A stretch of 64,000 nucleotides of DNA from Ureibacillus sp. FSL W7-1570 (GCF_038593265.1 NZ_CP151979.1:744001-808000), one strand, 5' to 3'; numbered from the stretch's first letter, positions 10,318 to 19,450 are shown. Notes: a model not told the origin generated them from the letters alone. A program made the numbers and translations.

Positions 10318-11459
10318 AGCAACTCAAAATGATTTTGATTATCGCAAGTTTGATCTTTCTTTCCGGTTGTTGGGATTCGGAAGAAAGTGTACGGATGCTT
10401 TACGTTCATGGGGTTGGAATCGATTATAAGGAAGATGAATTTCATGTGTACGTACAACTCGTCAGTTTTGCGAATGTGGCAAGATCCGAACAAATCAACC
10501 AGGATGTGATGCAGTCCGAAGTGGGGTTCATCAAAGGCAAAACCATTGATGAAGCGTTTGAAAAATTGTACAGAAGCGTTGATGAGAAATTGTTTTTCGG
10601 TCATTTGACTTTCTTGATTTTTAGTGAAGAGTTACTGAAAGAAGCGCATTTGAATGAAGTCCTCAATTCGTTTACAAGATATATCAATACCCGCTATCAA
10701 ACATGGGTTTACGCAACGGATGAGCCATTGGAACAAATCTTTATTGAAACCCCTATTTTACGAAAAGCCATCACGCTGACGAAATTGGCCAACCCTTTAA
10801 ATTCATATGAACAGGATTCTTTCATCGAACCGATCAATGTCCGGAAATTAATTATCCAATTAAATGAACCAAGCCATATTGTCCTGATGCCGTATGTGAC
10901 GGAAAAAGAAAACTGGCATACGGAAAGAGGGGTTGATGCATCTTATAATATTGAAGGGGTAGCCCTTGTCACCCCAACAGGTTTCAAAGGGTATTTAAAA
11001 AAGGATGCTGCCAATGGGCTGCAATGGATAACAAACGAATCCATCACCAATTATTTGTCAACAAAAATAGATGGAAGCGACTTTACCTTTTCGAATAAAA
11101 ATAAAAAAGTGAAAATCGTTCCGAAAGTGGATGGAACTAACGTCAAGTTCGACATCAACATTTCAGTGAGCACCATAGTGAACAGTTTTGATGTGAACGT
11201 ATCGGAGAATGCGATCCGGCAAGCGGTTAAAAAAGGAATCGAAAAAGAAGTATTGGAAACTTATAAGTTGGGATTGGAAAAAAACAGCGATGTTTACCGC
11301 CTTTCAGAAGTTCTTTACCGGAAACATGTGGGCGTTTGGAAAAAACTCCAAAAAAACGGCGTCATTCCATTGACCGAAGATTCCGTCAATGTGAATGTGA
11401 TCGTTGATAAAGTGAGAGCGGGAAGAACGATGTATAAAAATACAATCGATCATCCTTGA
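10314..11459 (+). CDS. GerAC-type germinant receptor lipoprotein
   Basis: This is the 381-residue C subunit of a GerA-type receptor. The N-terminus is a lipoprotein signal with lipobox LSGC at residues 16-19, so Cys19 should be lipidated. GCWDSEE is the classic GerAC mature start (GCWxxxE). Two to three alpha/beta domains typical of the family follow, including GVGIDYKEDEFHVYVQLV and QWITNESITNYLSTKI. It is encoded last in the operon and ends just before a terminator. Identity is secure from motif, length and context. Confidence 0.93.
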   Translation: MKQLKMILIIASLIFLSGCWDSEESVRMLYVHGVGIDYKEDEFHVYVQLVSFANVARSEQINQDVMQSEVGFIKGKTIDEAFEKLYRSVDEKLFFGHLTFLIFSEELLKEAHLNEVLNSFTRYINTRYQTWVYATDEPLEQIFIETPILRKAITLTKLANPLNSYEQDSFIEPINVRKLIIQLNEPSHIVLMPYVTEKENWHTERGVDASYNIEGVALVTPTGFKGYLKKDAANGLQWITNESITNYLSTKIDGSDFTFSNKNKKVKIVPKVDGTNVKFDINISVSTIVNSFDVNVSENAIRQAVKKGIEKEVLETYKLGLEKNSDVYRLSEVLYRKHVGVWKKLQKNGVIPLTEDSVNVNVIVDKVRAGRTMYKNTIDHP

Positions 11460-11471
11460 TTCAAAATGAAA

Positions 11472-11510
11472 AGATGATCCGATACACTTTGCGGATCATC
11501 TTTTTTTTTC
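11472..11510 (+). terminator. Terminator of the germinant receptor operon
   Basis: GATGATCCG and CGGATCATC arms form a stem with a short loop, followed by nine T. It lies between convergent gerAC-like and msrB genes and may serve both strands, though the T tract favours the plus strand. Confidence 0.88.
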
Positions 11511-11949
11511 ATTCTTTATCATTTTCAAACAGCTTTAAATATTCACCATAGCCTTCTTCTTCCAATTTTTCCTTAGGAATAAACCGCAACGAGGCGGAAT
11601 TGATGCAATAACGGAGCCCCCCCAACGCCCGCGGTCCATCCGGAAATACATGGCCCAGATGGGAGTCCGCCGTTTTGCTGCGGACTTCAATGCGGCGCAT
11701 GCCGTAAGATGTATCCAATTTTTCGACAATTTCATCCGGATCGATGGGTTTTGCAAAGCTCGGCCAGCCGCATCCCGCATCAAATTTGTCCTTTGAGCTG
11801 AACAGCGGCTTTCCGGAAACGATATCCACATAAATCCCTTCTTCAAAATGCTGGTCATATTCATTCTGATATGGGGGTTCTGTGCCATTTTGCTGCGTCA
11901 CATAATATTGCATCGGCGTCAACTGTTTCAAACGTTCCTCTTTATTCAT
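11509..11949 (-). CDS. msrB: Peptide-methionine (R)-S-oxide reductase MsrB
   Basis: The enzyme reduces methionine-R-sulfoxide in oxidised proteins using thioredoxin. The protein is about 146 residues. It carries the MsrB signature [22 protein letters not shown] and the catalytic cysteine in [11 protein letters not shown]. The paired zinc CxxC motifs of some MsrBs are absent, as in many Bacillus forms. The ATG at 11949 follows a GGGGGGA site; the frame is open further upstream into msrA but lacks a site there. It overlaps the msrA 3-prime end by 8 bases, so the two are one operon. Confidence 0.93.
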   Translation of the reverse strand: MNKEERLKQLTPMQYYVTQQNGTEPPYQNEYDQHFEEGIYVDIVSGKPLFSSKDKFDAGCGWPSFAKPIDPDEIVEKLDTSYGMRRIEVRSKTADSHLGHVFPDGPRALGGLRYCINSASLRFIPKEKLEEEGYGEYLKLFENDKE

Positions 11950-12478
11950 ATAAATCCCCCCAATGCTGCTTGATAAATTGCGCTCTCCCTGATCCAACAA
12001 AATATCGTTCATAATCGAGCGGTTTTTTCTTATAAAAATCCTGATGAAACTCTTCCGCAGGATAAAAGGGTTTTGCGGGCAAAATTTTTACCGCTATCGG
12101 TTTGTCGAATTTCCCCGATTCTTCCAACCATTTTTTGTATTGTTCGGCAATGTTTTTTTGCTCTTCATTATGATAAAAAATGGCTGTTTGATAAGACTCT
12201 CCCCGATCATGGAATTGGCCGCCCGGATCAGTCGGATCAATCAATTTCCAGTATATCTCCACCAGTTGTTCATAAGGAATGACTTCCGGATCGAAAGTGA
12301 TTTGCACCGCTTCCACATGCCCGGTTGTACCGGAACAAACTTGTTGATATGTAGGGTTTTCCACATGTCCACCTGTATAACCTGAAACGACTTTTTCAAT
12401 CCCTTCAAGACGATCAAAAGGCTTGACCATACACCAAAAACACCCGCCAGCAAATGTAGCAAGTTCTTTTGACATCAT
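11942..12478 (-). CDS. msrA: Peptide-methionine (S)-S-oxide reductase MsrA
   Basis: This is the stereochemical partner of MsrB, reducing methionine-S-sulfoxide. The catalytic GCFWC motif is at about residues 12-16. [17 protein letters not shown] and [11 protein letters not shown] follow, as in the family. The chain is about 178 residues. AGGAG precedes two adjacent ATGs (12478 and 12475), and the GTG at 12484 would overlap the site, so 12478 was chosen. It lies 8 bases after the ypmS-like stop and overlaps msrB, giving a ypmS-msrA-msrB transcription unit. Confidence 0.94.
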   Translation of the reverse strand: MMSKELATFAGGCFWCMVKPFDRLEGIEKVVSGYTGGHVENPTYQQVCSGTTGHVEAVQITFDPEVIPYEQLVEIYWKLIDPTDPGGQFHDRGESYQTAIFYHNEEQKNIAEQYKKWLEESGKFDKPIAVKILPAKPFYPAEEFHQDFYKKKPLDYERYFVGSGRAQFIKQHWGDLYE

Positions 12479-12486
12479 ACTCACTC

Positions 12487-13065
12487 CTATTGATTTGGTA
12501 TTACGATTTCCAATTGAATTTGATTATTTTTCAAGTCAATCTCTTTCGCTTTTACCTTTGCACCGGAAGAAAGGGTTAAATTGGACAGATCGACAAAGAT
12601 TTCTTTGGCATCGGGTCTGATAACCATCCATTCAGGAAATTGGACTGCCTGATCCAATAATTTCAATACCATCGAAGGAGGCAGATTTAAACTTCCTACA
12701 TTCACTTCCGATTGGACCAAATGGATATTCCCATGTTCATTCACAACGGGATTGAATTTCATCAAAACAGGAACATTGTATCCAAATGCGACAATTTCAC
12801 TGGATATCTGAATTGAATCATTAACCTCGATTTCCACCGGCAAAGCGGAATTTTTTAATTCTCGTTTGATATATTTTATCGCCAATTTTTCAAAATCATC
12901 CGCTGTCGTCTCCACATACAGGACACTATCCGTTTCCTTGGCTTCCGGTTCTTCCGCAGAAGGAACGGCCGTTTTCACTGGCGAAGTCGCCCAGTAAATG
13001 AGTAAAGCCAACAATAAGACGATCGCGCCGGATAATGTGAAAAAGGCGACTTTCCAAACATTCAT
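12487..13065 (-). CDS. ypmS: YpmS family membrane-anchored protein (DUF2140)
   Basis: The protein is 192 residues, with an N-terminal membrane anchor ([21 protein letters not shown]) and an extracytoplasmic domain. The domain matches YpmS-like proteins in pattern: [13 protein letters not shown] early, [19 protein letters not shown] in the middle and a C-terminal LEIVIPNQ. The function is not established. Association with msrA/msrB repeats the B. subtilis order, which supports the call. Confidence 0.82.
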   Translation of the reverse strand: MNVWKVAFFTLSGAIVLLLALLIYWATSPVKTAVPSAEEPEAKETDSVLYVETTADDFEKLAIKYIKRELKNSALPVEIEVNDSIQISSEIVAFGYNVPVLMKFNPVVNEHGNIHLVQSEVNVGSLNLPPSMVLKLLDQAVQFPEWMVIRPDAKEIFVDLSNLTLSSGAKVKAKEIDLKNNQIQLEIVIPNQ

Positions 13066-13209
13066 TCTATGACACTCCTATCAATGGGCAAAAAAGATTT
13101 CTATTAACATTATCTTTTTTTATGCACCAAACTCTATAAAATATGATTGCTTTTTTAAACTTATTATAAATTTTGGAATAAATTAAATAAATTAAAACGC
13201 TTCCGAGAA

Positions 13210-13253
13210 AAAAGAAAAGTGTCCATCCCTCCGAAAATGGGAATCGACACTTT
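13210..13253 (-). terminator. Terminator of degV-like gene
   Basis: On the minus strand, AAAGTGTC and GACACTTT arms with inner ATTCCCA/GGGAT-like pairing are followed by TCTTTTTT. Confidence 0.8.
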
Positions 13254-13273
13254 GGGCAGTGCTCTTTGGCCGG

Positions 13274-14116
13274 TTATTCCGCAAAGAACACCAAAGCAAT
13301 GGCGCCCCGTCCTGCATGGGTGCTGATGATGGGCGAAGTGAATGTGACTTCAATATTATCAAATCCTGACTGTTCAATCAAATGTTTCAACGGAGTTCCG
13401 ACATTGTCCATTCCACCGGCATGGGAAATAGAAACCGCTTTGACCGTTTTCCCGGAAGTATGTTTTGTAAACTCTTTGTACATATATTTAACCACTTGGC
13501 CATAACTTCTCATCTTGGAAACGGGCAAATACTCGCCTTCTTCCAAAACCGCAATGGGTTTGATGTTCAATAGGGAACCGAGAAGCGCCCTCCCCTTCCC
13601 TATCCGTCCGCCTTTGAGAAGATTTTTTAACGTCTCCAAGTAAATATACATTTTTGTGTTGGCCCGGACAAGTTCCAACCGCTTGATGATTTCATTGACA
13701 GATGCTCCGGCATCCCTCAAACGGGCGGCTTCCCGGACTTGAATCGCCATAGCGGTGGAAATGAACCGGGAGTCAAACACCGTTACATTGGCATTTGCCA
13801 TCTCTGCTCCTTGGCGGGCGGATTGCAATGTGCCGCTTAATTTCCCGGCCACATGAATGGAAATGATTTCACCCCCAACGTTCCCCAATTGTTCATACAC
13901 CTCTTGAAATCGGCCAGGTGCCGGCTGGGAACTCTTCGGCAATTCCTTTGCCTGATCCATCATATCCAAGAAAGGCTCCGGAGAAATATCCACCCCATCG
14001 ACATAGGTCTTCCCGTCAATGTGCAAAGAGAGTGGCACGATATGAATATTTTTTCTTGCCGCTTCTTCCATTGAGATGTCGCATGAAGAATCCGTGACGA
14101 TATGAATCTTTCCCAC
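13274..14116 (-). CDS. DegV family fatty-acid-binding protein
   Basis: This is a 280-residue DegV (EDD-fold) protein. Family members bind a fatty acid and some act as FakB, presenting it to the fatty-acid kinase FakA for membrane phospholipid synthesis. Characteristic segments are IVTDSSCDIS at the start, the SSQPAPGRFQEVYEQL loop, the lipid-head-group loop ISIHVAGKLSGTLQSA and LKNLLKGGRIGKGRALLG. The fatty acid specificity is not readable. It is a single gene with a terminator, next to the msr-ypmS unit as in related Bacillales. Confidence 0.93.
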   Translation of the reverse strand: MGKIHIVTDSSCDISMEEAARKNIHIVPLSLHIDGKTYVDGVDISPEPFLDMMDQAKELPKSSQPAPGRFQEVYEQLGNVGGEIISIHVAGKLSGTLQSARQGAEMANANVTVFDSRFISTAMAIQVREAARLRDAGASVNEIIKRLELVRANTKMYIYLETLKNLLKGGRIGKGRALLGSLLNIKPIAVLEEGEYLPVSKMRSYGQVVKYMYKEFTKHTSGKTVKAVSISHAGGMDNVGTPLKHLIEQSGFDNIEVTFTSPIISTHAGRGAIALVFFAE

Positions 14117-14281
14117 TGATACACTTCCTCTTGCTTAATTTGAATCATTATATAAATGGTTTTTATGGTTGTAAAGATGACAACTGTCATCACTTTCAAC
14201 ACAATTTCAAATATATGACAAATGATAGTGTTGCCGCTGCAAGTATTGGTATATCGTTATAGTCATTAGGAGGTTGATGAA

Positions 14282-14923
14282 ATGAACAACATCGAAGCAT
14301 TCGATTATAAAAACTGGAAAGAAGAATGTTGGAATGCCATCACCCACGGAATCGGATTTCTCTTCAGTATTCCTGCCTGTGTGATGTTAATTCTGTTGGC
14401 CGCCCATTCGGGAAGCGCCATCGAAATTGTCTCCTTTTCCATCTTTGGTTCTTCATTAATTATTTTGTTTTGCATGTCCACTTTATTACATAGCATGCCC
14501 GAAAAATATAAAAAGTTTTTCTCCATTCTCGATCATTCATCCATTTATGTATTAATCGCAGGAACCTATACGCCGTTTCTATTGATAGCCATCGGCGGAA
14601 CCCTCGGACTCGTTCTCCTGTGCATCATTTGGGGGATCGCCATCTTCGGGATCGTATTTAAAAGCTTATTTATTCACCGGTTTGAAGCATTTTCCTTATT
14701 GTTGTATCTGGTGATGGGCTGGCTGATCATCTTTGCGGTTAAACCGCTTTTTGCATTCATCCATTTGGAAGGGTTTTGTGTCTTGCTTGCCGGCGGATTG
14801 TTTTTCACAATCGGTTCTATATTCTATGCATGGAGAAAGCTTCCATATAATCACGCGATATGGCATTTATTTGTGATTGCGGGTTGTGTTTGCATGGTGT
14901 ATTGTGTGGCGGTGTATTTGTAA
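14282..14923 (+). CDS. Hemolysin III/PAQR family membrane protein (YplQ/TrhA-like)
   Basis: This is a 213-residue protein with seven predicted membrane segments, homologous to bacterial hemolysin III (TrhA). The PAQR family metal-site motifs are present: AITHGIGFLFSIPACV (first His), DHSSIYVLIAGTYTPFLL (Asp-His pair) and the C-terminal HAIWHLFVIAG with two His. TrhA in B. subtilis has been linked to membrane energetics; a true haemolytic role is doubtful. AGGAGG lies 7-8 bases before the ATG. It is monocistronic and faces the leucine cluster convergently across a 21-bp repeat array. Confidence 0.9.
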   Translation: MNNIEAFDYKNWKEECWNAITHGIGFLFSIPACVMLILLAAHSGSAIEIVSFSIFGSSLIILFCMSTLLHSMPEKYKKFFSILDHSSIYVLIAGTYTPFLLIAIGGTLGLVLLCIIWGIAIFGIVFKSLFIHRFEAFSLLLYLVMGWLIIFAVKPLFAFIHLEGFCVLLAGGLFFTIGSIFYAWRKLPYNHAIWHLFVIAGCVCMVYCVAVYL

Positions 14924-14950
14924 TTTTTGGATCATTGGCGGCATGAGGCA

Positions 14951-15184
14951 TTGATTAATGGCCAGTGGAATGGAACTTATCGCCACTCCGGAAAGATGAC
15001 CGCCAGTGGAGAAAAAGTGCAATTGCTGAGGGCGATTATCGCCAAGCTGATGGAATAATCGCCCCTTTTGGAAAAATATTCGCCGAAGTTGTGAACTTAA
15101 TCGCCTGCACGAGAAAAAGGGGCACTTGCTGTGGCCGTTAATCGCCGAAATTCGAAATTTAATCGCCGAACGAAAAATTTCATA
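14951..15184. repeat. Degenerate 21-bp-period array A (ATCGCC core)
   Basis: CGCC cores (preceded by AT or ATT) occur at 14981, 15001, 15040, 15060, 15081, 15102, 15143 and 15164, so spacing is 20-21 bases with two skipped slots. Flanking bases differ between units. It lies between the convergent hemolysin III and carboxyltransferase genes. It has the period of the other three arrays in this window but a different core, and no plausible gene. Confidence 0.75.
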
Positions 15185-15198
15185 TCCTTCGATTTTCC

Positions 15199-15236
15199 AA
15201 AAAGAAAACAGAGCGTACACTTCCCGCTCTGTTTTC
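15199..15236 (-). terminator. Terminator of the leucine-degradation operon
   Basis: On the minus strand, AAAACAGAGCG and GCTCTGTTTT arms with an 8-10 base loop are followed by CTTTTT, directly after the carboxyltransferase stop. Confidence 0.88.
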
Positions 15237-15242
15237 GTGCAA

Positions 15243-16781
15243 TTATACCGGACTTACGCCATGTTTCCGTTCCGAGAATACAAGATATTTGGAAGCATAA
15301 GCATGCAGTCTTGCCGTCAACACTTGACGCAAATCGTTCGGCTCGATGACATCATCGACAATCAATTCGGAAGCCAACTTATAAATATCGATTTCTTCCC
15401 GGTATTCTTGGCGTTTTTGCTCGATGAAGGCCTGCTGCTCCTCTTTTGGAAGCTGGGCAATTTTATTTGCGTAAACCGCATTCACTGCCGCTTCAGGTCC
15501 CATTACGGCGATTTGTGCCGTTGTCAACGCAATTACGCAATCCGGCTCGAATGCAGGGCCTGCCATTGCATAAAGCCCGGCTCCATAGGCCTTTCTCACA
15601 ATCACCGTAATTTTCGGCACGGTTGCTTCGCTCATGGCAAAAATCATTTTTGCACCATGGCGGATGATGCCTTGTCTTTCCACTTGAGTTCCGATCATGA
15701 ACCCTGGAACGTCTGCCAAGAACACTAACGGAATATGGAAAGCATCGCAAAGATTGATGAATTTTGCGGCTTTATCGGCAGAATCGTGGAACAGCACGCC
15801 GCCTTTCACCCTTGGCTGGTTCGCAATGATTCCGACCGCTTGTCCATCAATCCGGGCAAAGCCGGTAATGAGTTCCGCCGCAAACAGTTTTTTCACTTCA
15901 CAGAAGGAACCTTCATCAATGATTCGATCGATCAAATCATACATATTGAATGGCACGTTTTGATTTTTTGGAATGATTTCCTCAATCGTTTTTTCAAAGT
16001 TCGCAGGCAGTTTTGGCGCTTCCACCGGAGGCTTTTCCCGGTAATTATTCGGGAAATAGCTCAAATATTTTCTTGCGTATTCAATGGCTTCTTCTTCCGT
16101 TTTGGCAAGCACGTCGCCGCAGCCGGATACGGAGCAGTGCATTTTTGCTCCACCCATTGTTTCCAGATCCACTTTTTCTCCGATCACCATCTCCGCCATT
16201 CTCGGTGAACCTAAATACATGGATGCATTTCCTTCCACCATGATGACCACATCACAGAAAGCCGGTATGTAGGCACCACCCGCTGCAGAAGGCCCGAACA
16301 ACAAGCAAACTTGCGGCACTTTTCCTGAAAGTTTCACCTGATTATAGAAAATGCGGCCAGCTCCACGGCGTCCCGGGAACATTTCCACTTGGTCCGTAAT
16401 GCGGGCACCGGCAGAATCCACCAGGTAAATGATCGGGCAAGCCAGTTTTTCGGCCGTTTCTTGAATGCGCAAGATTTTTTCTACGGTTCTTTTCCCCCAG
16501 GATCCGGCTTTTACCGTGGAATCATTGGCCATAAAGCATACCGTTTGGCCATTGATTTTTCCAATCCCTGTCACCACGCCGTCCGCAGGCAAGTCGCCAG
16601 CCACACAGTTGGCGAATAGGCCGTCTTCGATTTGCACATCTTCATCAAGAAGCAGCTTTAAACGGTTGCGTACGAACAGTTTTCCTTGTTCTTTATTTTT
16701 TTGATGGTACTTTTCATGGCCACCTTTTTTGATTTCTTCTATTAAATCTGCGTGAGCCTTTTTTGTAACCGTATCACTCAT
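15243..16781 (-). CDS. yngE: Acyl-CoA carboxylase carboxyltransferase subunit (YngE type)
   Basis: This 512-residue carboxyltransferase moves CO2 from biotin to an acyl-CoA; in this cluster 3-methylcrotonyl-CoA is the likely substrate (inference from neighbours). The N-half carries GVVTGIGKINGQTVCFMAND and SAGARI, and FGPSAAGGAYIPAFCD forms the first oxyanion hole. The C-half has GFMIGTQVERQGIIRHGAKM, YGAGLYAMAGPAF and GPEAAVNAVYANKI. The length fits PccB/MccB proteins. AAAGGAGGATT precedes the ATG. It is the last gene of the operon. Propionyl-CoA carboxylase is the main alternative, but the HMG-CoA lyase and hydratase alongside favour leucine degradation. Confidence 0.9.
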   Translation of the reverse strand: MSDTVTKKAHADLIEEIKKGGHEKYHQKNKEQGKLFVRNRLKLLLDEDVQIEDGLFANCVAGDLPADGVVTGIGKINGQTVCFMANDSTVKAGSWGKRTVEKILRIQETAEKLACPIIYLVDSAGARITDQVEMFPGRRGAGRIFYNQVKLSGKVPQVCLLFGPSAAGGAYIPAFCDVVIMVEGNASMYLGSPRMAEMVIGEKVDLETMGGAKMHCSVSGCGDVLAKTEEEAIEYARKYLSYFPNNYREKPPVEAPKLPANFEKTIEEIIPKNQNVPFNMYDLIDRIIDEGSFCEVKKLFAAELITGFARIDGQAVGIIANQPRVKGGVLFHDSADKAAKFINLCDAFHIPLVFLADVPGFMIGTQVERQGIIRHGAKMIFAMSEATVPKITVIVRKAYGAGLYAMAGPAFEPDCVIALTTAQIAVMGPEAAVNAVYANKIAQLPKEEQQAFIEQKRQEYREEIDIYKLASELIVDDVIEPNDLRQVLTARLHAYASKYLVFSERKHGVSPV

Positions 16782-16816
16782 GGATGAATCCTCCTTTGAT
16801 TTGTGATGTGTCGCGG

Positions 16817-17599
16817 CTATCTTCCTTGATATTGTGGTTGTCGTTTTTCCTGGAACGCCACCAAACCTTCCAACCGGTCTTCCGTATGCAAAAGCTCATT
16901 GTAGGCAAGCTCTTCAATTTTAAGACCGGTTGTCAAATCCACCTCGATGCCTTTGTTGATGGCCACCTTTGCCTGAATCAATGATAACGGTGCGTTTTTG
17001 GCAATTTCCAAAGCGAGTTCCGTCGCTTTCTCAAGCAAAATTTCCTTGTCGTACACCGAATTGATCAAGCCGATTTCAAGGGCTTCATTCGCGGAAATTC
17101 TTCGTGCCGTGTATATAAGCTCTTTCGCTTTTCCGACCCCGATGATGCGAGGCAAACGCTGCGTTCCACCTGCACCAGGAATGATGCCGAGGGAAACTTC
17201 CGTCAGTCCCATTTTGGCTTCACTGCTGGCAATGCGAAGATCGCAAGCTAACGCGAGTTCGAGTCCTCCGCCAAAAGCGACGCCATTCATGACAGCGATA
17301 ACCGGTTGCGGAAGAGCTTCCACCTGATTGACGGTGCTGCCGATGAGTTTGACCGTTTCCCTCACTTGCTGTTCATTCATGGTTTTCCGTTCTTTCAAGT
17401 CTGCACCGGCGCAGAACGCTTTTTCACCGCTGCCTGTGATCAACACCACACGGATTTCCCGGTTTTTGGAGATGGCAACCAAAGTTTCATTCAGTTCCTT
17501 CAATAGTTGAAGGGACATTGCATTGGCCGCTTCCGGACGGTTCAGTGTGATCAAACCGATTCCTTTTTCGATTTCGTTAAACTGTACGAGCGTTGTCAA
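16817..17599 (-). CDS. yngF: Enoyl-CoA hydratase/isomerase, probable methylglutaconyl-CoA hydratase (YngF type)
   Basis: This is a crotonase-fold protein of about 260 residues, likely hydrating 3-methylglutaconyl-CoA to HMG-CoA in this pathway. Visible are GLITLNRPEAANAMS, the oxyanion-hole segments AFCAGADLKER and NGVAFGGGLELALACD, and the catalytic Glu region GLTEVSLGIIPGAGGTQRLPR. Translation most likely begins at TTG 17599, where AAAGGAG lies 8 bases upstream; the open frame continues to 17689 without a site. That start overlaps the HMG-CoA lyase 3-prime end by 23 bases, implying coupling. Confidence 0.88.
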   Translation of the reverse strand: MTTLVQFNEIEKGIGLITLNRPEAANAMSLQLLKELNETLVAISKNREIRVVLITGSGEKAFCAGADLKERKTMNEQQVRETVKLIGSTVNQVEALPQPVIAVMNGVAFGGGLELALACDLRIASSEAKMGLTEVSLGIIPGAGGTQRLPRIIGVGKAKELIYTARRISANEALEIGLINSVYDKEILLEKATELALEIAKNAPLSLIQAKVAINKGIEVDLTTGLKIEELAYNELLHTEDRLEGLVAFQEKRQPQYQGR

Positions 17600-18509
17600 C
17601 GTTTGCGCTCCTTTCGTTTCTGGCAATTTCCAATTGTTTCGAAATGAGTTTCTTGCCGATTTTTTCTTCGATAAAGAAAGCCGAATCAATCAGCGCTTCC
17701 GGATTTACGCCGGTTTCAATGTTCATTGCGGTGAGCAGATAGTTCAAATCTTCCGTAGCCACATTGCCGCTCGCTCCTTTGGCATACGGACACCCTCCAA
17801 GACCACCCGTCGAACTGTCGAAAGTGGTGATGCCCATCTCCAACGATTTCACCACATTGGCAAGGGCTGTTCCTCTCGTGTCATGAAAGTGCATGGCAAA
17901 GAGTTGAGGCGGGAAATGCTTCAATAAAGTTTCCAATAAGCTTTCCACTTGGGTAGGTACGCCGACGCCGATCGTGTCGCCCAAAGAAATTTCATAAACG
18001 CCCATTTCCGCCAATCGATCAACGACTTTCAACACCTGCTCCGGTGCAACCGGCCCATCATACGGGCAGGCAATCACCGTCGATACGTAACCCCGTACTT
18101 TTAGATCCGCCTTTTTCGCCTCATCCACGACCTCTTTTAATACAGGGAAAGTTTCATCAATCGATTTATTGATATTGCTTTTGTTATGCCCTTCGCTGGC
18201 GGACATGAAAACGCTGATTTCATCCACATGGCAGTTGAATGCCCGTTCAAGGCCGCGAATATTCGGCACCAGCGCCGCATAAGTCACACCCGCTTCTCTT
18301 TTGATGGACTTTAGAACTTCTTCGCTGTCTGCCAATTGGGGAATCCACTTCGGATGAACGAAGGAGGATACTTCGATATAGGATAAACCGGTTTTGCTCA
18401 GCCGGTTGATCCAATCCACTTTTTCCTTTGTTTCAATAAAATTGGGCTCGTTTTGCAAACCATCCCTTGGCCCGACTTCTTTGATCGTCACTTTTGTCGG
18501 AAGCTTCAT
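17577..18509 (-). CDS. yngG: Hydroxymethylglutaryl-CoA lyase (YngG type)
   Basis: The enzyme cleaves HMG-CoA to acetyl-CoA and acetoacetate, the last specific step of leucine degradation. The 310 residues form a TIM barrel of the HMGL-like family. They begin VGPRDGLQNE (catalytic Arg-Asp), contain MHFHDTRGTALANV (metal-binding His-x-His) and the signature GLGGCPYAKGASGNVATEDL with its active-site Cys. It lies 10 bases after the biotin carrier gene and overlaps yngF. The acetoacetate made could be activated by the CoA transferase encoded at the other end of the cluster. Confidence 0.94.
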   Translation of the reverse strand: MKLPTKVTIKEVGPRDGLQNEPNFIETKEKVDWINRLSKTGLSYIEVSSFVHPKWIPQLADSEEVLKSIKREAGVTYAALVPNIRGLERAFNCHVDEISVFMSASEGHNKSNINKSIDETFPVLKEVVDEAKKADLKVRGYVSTVIACPYDGPVAPEQVLKVVDRLAEMGVYEISLGDTIGVGVPTQVESLLETLLKHFPPQLFAMHFHDTRGTALANVVKSLEMGITTFDSSTGGLGGCPYAKGASGNVATEDLNYLLTAMNIETGVNPEALIDSAFFIEEKIGKKLISKQLEIARNERSANVDNARTV

Positions 18510-18519
18510 CCTTTTCCCC

Positions 18520-18735
18520 CTATTCGATTTCTAAAATGTCATCATCCACGTTGATAAAATCGCCTTCTTGCACAAAGATTTTCTTCACAACCCCATTTGC
18601 TTCCGCTGCAATCGGAATTTCCATTTTCATGGATTCCAAGATTACAACATCTTGTCCTTCTTGTACTTGTTCACCTTCTGATACGACGATTTTCCAAACT
18701 GTTCCTGCCATATTTGCTTTTACTAATGTTGCCAT
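18520..18735 (-). CDS. yngHB: Biotin/lipoyl attachment protein (biotin carboxyl carrier, YngHB type)
   Basis: This is a 71-residue single-domain carrier. The biotinylated lysine is Lys37 in the ESMKMEIP motif, flanked by conserved Gly turns (VSEGEQVQEGQ and VQEGDFINVDDDI). It would carry carboxybiotin between the biotin carboxylase YngH and the carboxyltransferase YngE. The ATG at 18735 sits 9 bases after GGAGG; a TTG at 18744 overlaps the site and is not used. It is separated from yngH by about 800 bases occupied by a minisatellite, unusual inside such an operon. Confidence 0.93.
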   Translation of the reverse strand: MATLVKANMAGTVWKIVVSEGEQVQEGQDVVILESMKMEIPIAAEANGVVKKIFVQEGDFINVDDDILEIE

Positions 18736-18799
18736 TATCATCAACCTCCAATTTTTCTATTCTTTAGGGAAAGGGATAGGGCGTTGATGGATGTGGGTG

Positions 18800-19450
18800 T
18801 TGGGCTGTTTGTTCAATTGGTGCGGATGTTTGCCCGTTTTGTGCGGATAAGTATCCATTTGGTGCGGATACATCCTCGTTTTGTGCGGATGGCCATCTTT
18901 TTTGTGCGTTTGCCACCTTGTTTTGTGCGGATAGCCATCTTTTTTGTGCGTTTGCCACCTTGTTTTGTGCGGATGGCCATCTTTTTTGTGCGTTTGCCAC
19001 CTTGTTTTGTGCGGATGGCCATCCTTTTTGTGCGTTTGCCACCTTGTTTTGTGCGGATGGCCATCCTTTTTGTGCGTTTGCCACCTTGTTTTGTGCAGAT
19101 GGCCATCCTTTTTGTGCGTTTGCCACCTTGTTTTGTGCGGATGGCCATCTTTTTTGTGCGTTTGCCACCTTGTTTTGTGCGGATGGCCATCCTTTTTGTG
19201 CGTTTGCCACCTTGTTTTGTGCGGATGGCCATCTTTTTTGTGCGTTTGCCACCTTGTTTTGTGCGGATGGCCATCCTTTTTGTGCGTTTGCCACCTTGTT
19301 TTGTGCAGATGGCCATCCTTTTTGTGCGTTTGCCACCTTGTTTTGTGCGGATGGCCATCTTTTTTGTGCGTTTGCCACCTTGTTTTGTGCGGATGGCCAT
19401 CCTTTTCGTGCGGATAGCACCTTCATTCGCTCGGATAACACCACCGCTCG
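18800..19450. repeat. 21/42-bp tandem repeat array B inside the leucine operon
   Basis: A 42-bp unit is repeated in strict register, with GCCACC at 18912, 18954 and every 42 bases to 19374 (12 copies). Each unit is two 21-bp halves. On the minus strand one half starts ATCCGCACAAAAC and the other AAACGCACAAAAAAG. Diverged 21-bp monomers extend the array at both ends (GTGCGGAT cores from about 18815; GCTCGGAT near 19432). Internal variation is almost only KK/KR-type single bases, so expansion is recent. Long open frames on both strands arise because 42 is divisible by three; none has a start site or family match. Confidence 0.93.

Noticed and set aside
15001-15060. Possible riboswitch or hairpin in the convergent spacer
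   Set aside because: The apparent structure comes from repeated CGCC cores of array A; no downstream gene on either strand would be controlled.
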